Made by a program: the position numbers and the translations under genes
The notes under the pieces: generated by a model
The model's database searches: none
Seen by the model: the letters and a program-made list of their open reading frames with translations, nothing else
What the model was told of the DNA's origin: nothing
Assembly (NCBI RefSeq): GCF_011761355.1
Contig: NZ_JAASRW010000001.1
Location: forward strand, 992,001 to 1,056,000
Direction of reading: 5' to 3'
Length of the DNA: 64,000 bases
Source of the DNA: Paenibacillus lupini
Lineage (GTDB): Bacteria; Bacillota; Bacilli; Paenibacillales; Paenibacillaceae
Shown here: in pieces, positions 58,689 through 64,000 of the stretch
How positions within the stretch are numbered: position 1 is the stretch's first letter
Layout of the letters: each line of letters opens with the position of its first letter

Positions 58689-58705
58689 TTATGGCACCTA
58701 CCACT

Positions 58706-58735
58706 GGAAATGTTTTGTGTTTCTAGATACTATAC
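58706..58735 (-). promoter_or_regulatory. Candidate sigma-G promoter of germinant receptor locus 4
   Basis: On the minus strand GTATA (58735-58731), 18-base spacer, CATTTCC (58712-58706; 5 of 7 to CATWHTA). Confidence 0.3.
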
Positions 58736-58742
58736 CCAAACG

Positions 58743-58771
58743 TTGAAGAAGCATACTTTGCCGGCTATAGT
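58743..58771 (+). promoter_or_regulatory. Sigma-A promoter of cutC
   Basis: TTGAAG (58743-58748), 17-base spacer, TATAGT (58766-58771), 46 bases before the start of cutC. Confidence 0.6.
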
Positions 58772-58816
58772 AGAGCTATCACATGGCATATGTACATGCA
58801 ATTAGGAGGTTAATTC

Positions 58817-59509
58817 ATGCAATTAGAAGTGATTGCAACTTGTATGGACGATGCTTTGACGGCTGAGGCGAATGGAGCAGACCGCCTGGAGCTTATCACG
58901 GCTATTACGGAAGGCGGCTTAACACCTGGGATCGGCTTGGTTGAGCAAGTCGTTCGTGCAGTCCGCATTCCGGTATTTGTAATGGTGCGCCCACACAGCC
59001 GTTCATTCGTCTATGCAGAGCATGATATCGATACAATGGCTTTGGAAATAAAGGCGATTGTAAAAGCTGGCGCAGCAGGCATTGTGCTTGGCGCTTTAAC
59101 TTCGGAAGCGAATATTGACGAGCATGCGCTTGAGCGTCTGCTGCCGCTCACCGAAGGGCTGCAAGTGACGTTCCACCGAGCTTTCGATGAGCTGGAAGAT
59201 CAGCTTGAGGGGTTGCACACACTTATGAAGTATTCACAAATCACACGTGTGCTGACTTCTGCCGGGCAGCGGCCGGCGATTGAGTCGGCTCAGGAGATGG
59301 CTCGGCTTGTTGCCGCAGCCAGCGAAGGCGAACTGACCATATTGGCTGGCAGCGGTCTTACAACGGAAGACATTACGGGCTTTATTCAGGAGACCGGAGT
59401 AAAGGAAGTGCATTTCGGATCAGCGGTTCGTTATGGTAAATCCAACTTGTCTCCGATTGACCCATTCATTCTTCAGATGCTCGCGGACAACGTGCATGCT
59501 ATTAAGTAA
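58817..59509 (+). CDS. cutC: CutC family protein (copper homeostasis protein CutC-like)
   Basis: 230 residues of the CutC TIM-barrel family: the start LEVIATCMDDALTAEANGADRLELITAITEGGLTPGIGLVEQV, then VFVMVRPHSRSFVY, FHRAFDE and LTSAGQ, and ILAGSGLTTEDI near the C-terminus are all diagnostic. The ATG follows TTAGGAGGTTAATTC. CutC is often called a copper-tolerance protein, but a direct metal role is disputed, and the barrel suggests a sugar-related enzyme. It is monocistronic with a strong terminator. Confidence 0.92.
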   Translation: MQLEVIATCMDDALTAEANGADRLELITAITEGGLTPGIGLVEQVVRAVRIPVFVMVRPHSRSFVYAEHDIDTMALEIKAIVKAGAAGIVLGALTSEANIDEHALERLLPLTEGLQVTFHRAFDELEDQLEGLHTLMKYSQITRVLTSAGQRPAIESAQEMARLVAAASEGELTILAGSGLTTEDITGFIQETGVKEVHFGSAVRYGKSNLSPIDPFILQMLADNVHAIK

Positions 59510-59533
59510 TATCGATCGATAATCTTTTTCAAA

Positions 59534-59579
59534 AAAGTAAAGGCAACCGACCATAATGATCGGTGGCCTTTACTTTTTA
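59534..59579 (+). terminator. Rho-independent terminator
   Basis: AAGTAAAGGCAACCGA and TCGGTGGCCTTTACTT pair with one mismatch and lead into a T run after cutC. Confidence 0.85.
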
Positions 59580-59591
59580 GTAGTAAGGTAA

Positions 59592-59605
59592 ATGAAAATT
59601 TTCAT
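59592..59605. repeat. Perfect palindrome upstream of coat-like genes
   Basis: ATGAAAATTTTCAT is a 14-base perfect palindrome about 100 bases before the gene at 59709; a looser TGAAG..TTTTCAT pair recurs nearby. Confidence 0.3.
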
Positions 59606-59708
59606 AGATGATAGTTTAATGTCTCAATCGTTCTTCCTATGATCTGTATACCCTAGTAAGTATGAAGATTAATAGTTTTCATTATGGATTAGGAGGGATA
59701 GAGAAGCG

Positions 59709-60107
59709 ATGAAGATTATCGTTAATGAGAAAGAGCTGAAGGAATATTTCGACGGACTGGCTCGCCTGCTGCAGCCAAGATCAGCTCAGGAGCCGGCATT
59801 GGAACCACTAAATGCGTCAACGCTCATGACAGAGCTGCGACAAACCATTCGAGAGGAATTGACTTTGATTGGACTTGAAGAACAGCGAGATATCGGTTCG
59901 TACAGCTTGAATAAACTCAAATCAGTATTTGAACCGTACACAGGCAAGCCAGCCGAGCTGTTAACCCCAGCCGGGACAATCGAAGGGACTATTGCTAAGG
60001 TTGGCGGAGATTATTTGGTCGTGCGCGAGCACGGAGGGACGAGCGTTATGGTGCCGCTGGAACAGCTGGTAGCCTTTCAATTAACAGGAAAGCAGGTGGA
60101 ACGATGA
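59709..60107 (+). CDS. Spore-coat-like protein with DUF2642-type domain
   Basis: 132 residues; ATG after AGGAGGGATAGAGAAGCG. The C-terminal half (YTGKPAELLTPAGTIEGTIAKVGGDYLVVREHGGTSVMVPLEQLVAF) resembles DUF2642 domains found in Bacillales spore coat and exosporium proteins, which form small beta barrels. The N-terminal half is helical and Leu/Glu rich. It overlaps the next small gene (ATGA), which carries the same kind of domain. Its position before a glycan cluster supports a spore-surface role, by inference. Confidence 0.6.
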   Translation: MKIIVNEKELKEYFDGLARLLQPRSAQEPALEPLNASTLMTELRQTIREELTLIGLEEQRDIGSYSLNKLKSVFEPYTGKPAELLTPAGTIEGTIAKVGGDYLVVREHGGTSVMVPLEQLVAFQLTGKQVER

Positions 60108-60295
60108 TTGAAGAATTACAGTCGCTCGTGAATAAGGAGATTCAGATCGCGAGTGCTCTAGAAACGATTAGTGGAACGCTAGTGTCGGTAGACGGCACAG
60201 CGGTGACACTGCGCACGTCAGAGGTTTTCGGCTATGAGAATGGCAGCTATGCAATCATTCAGCTGCGTTTCATTTCTTACATCCGAATGCTTTAA
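60104..60295 (+). CDS. Small DUF2642-like protein (63 residues)
   Basis: The ATG overlaps the preceding stop after AAGCAGGTGGAACG. The protein consists almost only of a small beta-barrel-like domain (EIQIASALETISGTLVSVDGTAVTLRTSEVFGYENG... IQLRFISYIRML), a diverged form of the domain in the preceding protein. It is probably a partner in spore coat or exosporium structure. The glycosyltransferase gene follows after 29 bases. Confidence 0.6.
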   Translation: MIEELQSLVNKEIQIASALETISGTLVSVDGTAVTLRTSEVFGYENGSYAIIQLRFISYIRML

Positions 60296-60324
60296 CAATA
60301 ACCGAAAGAAGGGAGGAGAGAATA

Positions 60325-61053
60325 TTGTCGTTTCAACGTGTGCCGGGACTGGTCAGCATAGTCATCACTGTCTACAACAAGCTTCCCTATCTGACGGATT
60401 GCTTGACGAGTCTGCTTAATCAAACATACCCCAGTTGGGAGCTCATTCTCATAGATGATGCATCTACGGATGGGTCTTACGAAAAGGTTATGAATTGGCT
60501 TAACAACAACGAGCCGCTATTACGGGAAGGTAAGGGCATCTATACGCTTCGACTTCCACGCAACACAGGCTATGCAGGAGCAATAACGGCTGGGATGTAT
60601 TTGGCCAAAGGGGAATTTATCGCTATCCAGGATGCAGATGATCTATCTCATCCAGAGCGGCTCGCAAGGCAGGTCCTTTATCTGAACAATAATCCGCAGA
60701 TCGATCTGCTCGGCACGAATTACGAAGTGTTCGAAGATGGAAAGCCGGACAGCCGGAAGGCAGTGCATTGGCTCAAATACGGTGATCAGATCGGGAAAGT
60801 CTATACAAAAGGCGGACATTGTATCTGCCACGGAACTGCGATGTTCCGAGGGGCAGTGTTTGATCGTATCGGAGGACATACAAGACGTATAGAAGGTGCC
60901 GAGGATTACGAATTTATAGCGAAAGTGATTAAGCCAGGAGCGAGAAACGTAGATAATTTGCGGGAGGTGCTGTATTACTACCGCAAACATCAGAATCAGC
61001 GCTCACGCAATTATTTCGGTAACTCCAATAGGGATCATGGCTATGACACGTAA
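60325..61053 (+). CDS. Family 2 glycosyltransferase (GT-A fold)
   Basis: 242 residues; TTG start after AAGGGAGGAGAGAATA. GT2 hallmarks: VSIVITVYNKLPYLTDCLTSLLNQTYPSWELILIDDASTDGS at residues 10-51, and FIAIQDADDLSHPERL with the DxD metal motif near residue 100. C-terminal HCICHGTAMFRGAVFDRIGG and EDYEFIAKV match inverting sugar transferases. It is likely to act on spore-surface or secreted glycan with the two following genes, which overlap or abut it. Confidence 0.9.
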   Translation: MSFQRVPGLVSIVITVYNKLPYLTDCLTSLLNQTYPSWELILIDDASTDGSYEKVMNWLNNNEPLLREGKGIYTLRLPRNTGYAGAITAGMYLAKGEFIAIQDADDLSHPERLARQVLYLNNNPQIDLLGTNYEVFEDGKPDSRKAVHWLKYGDQIGKVYTKGGHCICHGTAMFRGAVFDRIGGHTRRIEGAEDYEFIAKVIKPGARNVDNLREVLYYYRKHQNQRSRNYFGNSNRDHGYDT

Positions 61054-62176
61054 TCGAATTCGTCTGTTAATGGTAATGGACAGCTTAGCTGTTGGCGGTA
61101 CAGAAACCTATGTACTGAGCTTTGTGAAGGCTTTCCCATCGCTTGGTGTCATGCCCGTATACGCAGGTGGAACCGGAGTGATGTATGAATCTTATGCTCG
61201 TGCAGGATGCCCGATTCATCGCGTGGAGCTGACGGCTGAGCAGCTGCTGAACCCGGCGAACCAGGTGAAGGCGGTATACAAGCTTACTCAGATTATGCGC
61301 AGCAGGAAAATTGATTTGGTGCATATTCACCAAACGCCGTCCGGTCTATATGCAGCGGAAGCAGCAAGGAAACTGGGCATCCCGGTTGTGTTTACCGTGC
61401 ATGGTGCTTACTATCCGCCAGAGCAGCTTCAGCTTATGAAGGCTGGCGGATGCACCTTCATAAGCGTTAGCCTTCCGGTGCAAGCATATTTAGATGCCAT
61501 GGGCATACCATCACATCTGATTGCTAATGGCATTAATTTTGAACAATATCGCTCCGAATCTTCTGCTGCGCTGCGCGCCAGTCTTCGGATTCCAGAAGGA
61601 GAAAAGATTGTGGTCTATGCGTCCCGTCTAGCATGGGACAAGGCCGCGGTATGCGCGATGCTTGTGCGAGCAGCACGCACGATTCGATTAAATGAATCGC
61701 TTCCTCTCCACTTAGTTATCGCAGGTTCAGGCAACCAAGCTGCCACAATCGCCGAATTGGCAGAGACAGTGAACCTTGAATGCAATACGACCTTTGTCCA
61801 TCTGGTTGGTAGTCAACTGCAAATGCGTGATTATTACAATCTGGGAGATCTTGTCGTTGGGACCGGAAGAGTTGCACTCGAGGCGATGGCGTGTGGCAAG
61901 CCTGTGCTCGCAATAGGCAATCACGGATATTTTGGCCTTGTGGAACAGCCTGTATATGAAGAGGCCTGGCAATATTATTTTGGTGACCATAATTCGAAGG
62001 AGCGCCCCTCCGAGCAGAGGATCGGGGAGGTAATCAGCAAGGCACTTGCTTCCGCTAACAAGCTGGAGGAGATGGGCCTGCAAGGACAAGCATGGGCTCG
62101 GGCGAATTTTCATATTCGCGATAAAGCCCTTCAGATGAAGCAGCTGTATAATTCCTTGCTTCAGAAGAATGGATAG
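61037..62176 (+). CDS. Family 4 glycosyltransferase (GT-B fold)
   Basis: 379 residues; ATG at 61037 (a second at 61043), overlapping the GT2 gene by 17 bases. The N-terminal RIRLLMVMDSLAVGGTETYVLSFVKAF with GGTE loop and the C-terminal donor-site GTGRVALEAMACGKPVLAIG (with E-x7-E in the form VALEAMACGKP) are typical GT4 retaining enzymes. Works in the same pathway as the adjacent GT2 and pyruvyltransferase genes. Ribosome site AATAGGGATC. Confidence 0.9.
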   Translation: MAMTRNRIRLLMVMDSLAVGGTETYVLSFVKAFPSLGVMPVYAGGTGVMYESYARAGCPIHRVELTAEQLLNPANQVKAVYKLTQIMRSRKIDLVHIHQTPSGLYAAEAARKLGIPVVFTVHGAYYPPEQLQLMKAGGCTFISVSLPVQAYLDAMGIPSHLIANGINFEQYRSESSAALRASLRIPEGEKIVVYASRLAWDKAAVCAMLVRAARTIRLNESLPLHLVIAGSGNQAATIAELAETVNLECNTTFVHLVGSQLQMRDYYNLGDLVVGTGRVALEAMACGKPVLAIGNHGYFGLVEQPVYEEAWQYYFGDHNSKERPSEQRIGEVISKALASANKLEEMGLQGQAWARANFHIRDKALQMKQLYNSLLQKNG

Positions 62177-62192
62177 GAATGGAGTGATAGTA

Positions 62193-63266
62193 ATGCGAAA
62201 AGTGTTGTATTTAGGTTGGATTGGCTTCAACAACCTTGGGGATGAGTGGATGTGGGAGATGTTCAAAGCCATGTCGGAGGCTCATCTAAAGGGCGACGAG
62301 TATCAAGTTATTCCTTCACTTCCGCAAGTGGAATGGAAGAAAGTAAGCCAGTACGATACGATCGTTCTTGGCGGTGGATCGCTGATTGTCCCGGGGTATG
62401 TCGATCTGGTTCATGAGGCGCTGGAGTTAGGGAAGAGGACCATCATATGGGGCAGCGGCCATGACCGGCTTCATAAGTGGGCGCCATCGCAAGATGGGCA
62501 GCTTACGCCGGAGACAACCGTTGAAAGTGCTCCTTATCGCATGAAGCTGAAGGCTGTGATGGAGCAAAGCGTCTATTGCGGGATCCGAGGGCCATGGACG
62601 AAGGATTATATTGAATCGCTTGGGGCTTTGCCTAAGCATATCACCATCAGCGGGGATTCCGCGATGTTGATGAACGCGCTGAAGCCTATGCCAGCTTTGC
62701 AATTGGGTAGTAGCACAGAAGGACAGCATCGGACGATTGGCATCAATTGGGGAACCTCCTATAACCGGATTTACGGTGGCAGCGAGGAACGAGTGGAGGA
62801 CGCTCTAGCCGAAACGGGCCGAGCACTGCTAGCACTCGGGTACAGAATTCATCTGTATTCAGTCTGGGGGGCTGACGAGAAGGCGCTGGCCAGTCTTTAC
62901 CGCAAGCTTGGCCATGATGAGCGTGTTACGTTTGATCCAAAAGTATATTCCGCAGCGGATTATGTACAACTGCTGGCTGGATTCGAAGCGACGATTAACT
63001 TTAAGCTGCATGCCAATCTATTATCAGCGGCGGCGAACGTTCCATTTGTCTGCATCGGATATCGGTTCAAAAGCTTTGATCTAATGCATGGACTAGACTT
63101 AACCGATTGGATCGCAGCTTCTGATGATCCACAATTGGCCGAGAAGCTGACAGAGAAAGTTCTAGCTGCAGCGGCTTTACGTGAAGGTTTTATAAATAAG
63201 CTGGATGAGGGGCGTCAGGCTGCATATCAATCGCTAATTACGCCATTTCAGGAGCGATTATTTTAA
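62193..63266 (+). CDS. Polysaccharide pyruvyl transferase family protein
   Basis: 357 residues from the ATG at 62193, after GGAGTGATAGTA; an in-frame ATG at 62169 has no site. The family start RKVLYLGWIGFNNLGDEWMWEMFKAM, the nucleotide-type loop TIVLGGGSLIVPGYVDLVHEALELGKRTIIWGSGHD and the C-terminal ATINFKLHANLLSAAANVPFVCIGYRFKSFDLMHGL are all characteristic of CsaB/WcaK-like pyruvyltransferases. Together with the GT2 and GT4 genes, it likely adds ketal-pyruvate to a surface glycan. A terminator follows. Confidence 0.9.
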   Translation: MRKVLYLGWIGFNNLGDEWMWEMFKAMSEAHLKGDEYQVIPSLPQVEWKKVSQYDTIVLGGGSLIVPGYVDLVHEALELGKRTIIWGSGHDRLHKWAPSQDGQLTPETTVESAPYRMKLKAVMEQSVYCGIRGPWTKDYIESLGALPKHITISGDSAMLMNALKPMPALQLGSSTEGQHRTIGINWGTSYNRIYGGSEERVEDALAETGRALLALGYRIHLYSVWGADEKALASLYRKLGHDERVTFDPKVYSAADYVQLLAGFEATINFKLHANLLSAAANVPFVCIGYRFKSFDLMHGLDLTDWIAASDDPQLAEKLTEKVLAAAALREGFINKLDEGRQAAYQSLITPFQERLF

Positions 63267-63273
63267 GTTTATA

Positions 63274-63312
63274 TGCTGAGTCCTCACAGATAAGATGGAT
63301 TCAGCTTTTTAT
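63274..63312 (+). terminator. Rho-independent terminator
   Basis: GCTGAGTCC-N13-GGATTCAGC with one G-T pair and a T run, ending the glycan operon. Confidence 0.75.
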
Positions 63313-63406
63313 TGTGCAGGAATACAGAATGAGAACTTATATGCTATTATCGAGGCAGCAAGCAAATAGGACTCATGCCTAATTGTTTCTTAAGGATGGT
63401 GATAAC

Positions 63407-64000
63407 ATGTCAACTGAACGTCGCCTTACGAACTCACAAACCATGGCTTATCAGCATATCAGTCAATATGCTAGTATCAGGAGAGCGGCTGCACAAGAAT
63501 CAATCCGAGAAATTCTCCAGTTGTCAAATATCCCCTTCGAGATCTTTGAGGCTTACGTTTCGAAATTGCATTCGCAAGCCAGAGTAGCGATGCATTTCCA
63601 TCCAGACCGCCCAATTGCAGACATGAAAAGTGTAGCGGAAGCATTACTTGAGCAAGGAATTTACAAAAGTCAGTTTGAAACGCAGATTTCTAATGGCAGT
63701 GTGTCTGCCTTTCCTGGTGGTGCCCGGGATGTCTGGGAGAGGGACTTGTTTGGAGGAGCCTATCAGCTGGCGGGCGTAACCCACAGTGAAAGGCCGAAAT
63801 ACGGAGCGTTGGATGTCATGTATCATTCTGATGGTCCATCTCCAAGATTTGGGTCATGTTATTTCCTTCTAACTCTACAGGCATCTTATCGTACTACATT
63901 TACATATGGAGGCTCCCAGGATTATCCTGTTGTACAAGGAACCTTTCAAGAATTCGATGATATTATAGCTGCTGTTCTTAAAGACGCATTTTTCCGAGAA
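63407..64000 (+). CDS. DUF3626-like protein, cut by the right window edge
   Basis: The ATG at 63407 follows AAGGATGGTGATAAC, and the frame has no stop through 64000 (198 residues visible). After a helical N-terminus, VAMHFHPDRPIADMKSVAEALLEQGIYKSQFETQISNG and GGARDVWERDLFGGAYQLAG, then RPKYGALDVMYHSDGPSPRFGSCYFLL, follow the pattern of DUF3626 proteins. The HPDR and YGALD motifs resemble ADP-ribosyltransferase-fold toxin domains, which is inference only. The end and full domain content lie outside the window. Confidence 0.7.
   Translation, partial: MSTERRLTNSQTMAYQHISQYASIRRAAAQESIREILQLSNIPFEIFEAYVSKLHSQARVAMHFHPDRPIADMKSVAEALLEQGIYKSQFETQISNGSVSAFPGGARDVWERDLFGGAYQLAGVTHSERPKYGALDVMYHSDGPSPRFGSCYFLLTLQASYRTTFTYGGSQDYPVVQGTFQEFDDIIAAVLKDAFFRE

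Overview
The window looks like chromosomal DNA of an endospore-forming Bacillales bacterium, most likely Paenibacillus or a close relative. The support is four GerA/GerB/GerC-type germinant receptor loci, an alpha/beta-type small acid-soluble spore protein, spore photoproduct lyase, spore-coat-like small proteins beside a glycan-assembly cluster, a Gram-positive SOS box, a T-box leader, and strong AGGAGG-type ribosome binding sites with frequent GTG and TTG starts. No rRNA, tRNA, CRISPR array, integrase or transposase was recognised.

Layout. 1-4.7 kb: the end of a probable anti-sigma/DUF4179-type protein, then germinant receptor locus 1 (order A-B-C). 4.7-7.5 kb: an SOS-controlled DinB-fold protein, tiny membrane peptides, an Rrf2 regulator divergent from an AhpD-like protein, and a HAD phosphatase. 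7.8-10.8 kb: response regulator, histidine kinase and lipoprotein. 10.9-14.3 kb: TetR, MFS and LysR genes and a small protein. 14.4-18.5 kb: germinant receptor locus 2, with its permease gene on the opposite strand. 18.7-31.4 kb: a patchwork of small regulatory and housekeeping operons. These include a TDT transporter, an ArsR/SRPBCC pair, DUF402 and EcsC proteins, a MerR operon, a SASP, an ECF41-like sigma factor with a DoxX partner, and several GNAT enzymes. 31.4-32.8 kb: a methionine-type T-box leader ahead of an internally deleted methionyl-tRNA synthetase. 32.8-36.4 kb: small metabolic or unknown genes. 36.7-42.0 kb: an unusual two-gene operon (a 1023-residue unknown protein and a 638-residue pentapeptide-repeat protein) plus a facing 71-residue beta-rich protein. 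42.1-44.6 kb: splB and an erythromycin-esterase-family gene. 44.7-48.6 kb: receptor locus 3 (A-C-B). 48.8-54.8 kb: two paralogous secreted multidomain beta-helix proteins. 54.9-58.7 kb: receptor locus 4 (A-C-B, minus strand). 58.8-64 kb: cutC, two coat-like proteins, two glycosyltransferases, a pyruvyltransferase and a cut-off DUF3626-like gene.

How the genes work together. Sporulation and germination dominate: spore DNA protection (SASP), repair of spore UV damage (SplB), nutrient sensing (four receptors) and probably spore-surface glycans (59.7-63.3 kb). Regulation is unusually legible. A LexA box lies inside the DinB promoter. Perfect palindromes overlap the core promoters of the ArsR and MerR genes, and a shared motif fills the spacers of two promoters around the tetR gene. 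Two promoters about 4.6 kb apart share an identical dyad and spacing that suggest one LysR-type regulator. The ECF41-like factor has matched divergent promoters. The two loci I consider least explained are the 36.7-42.0 kb pentapeptide/large-protein locus and the T-box-controlled shortened MetRS.
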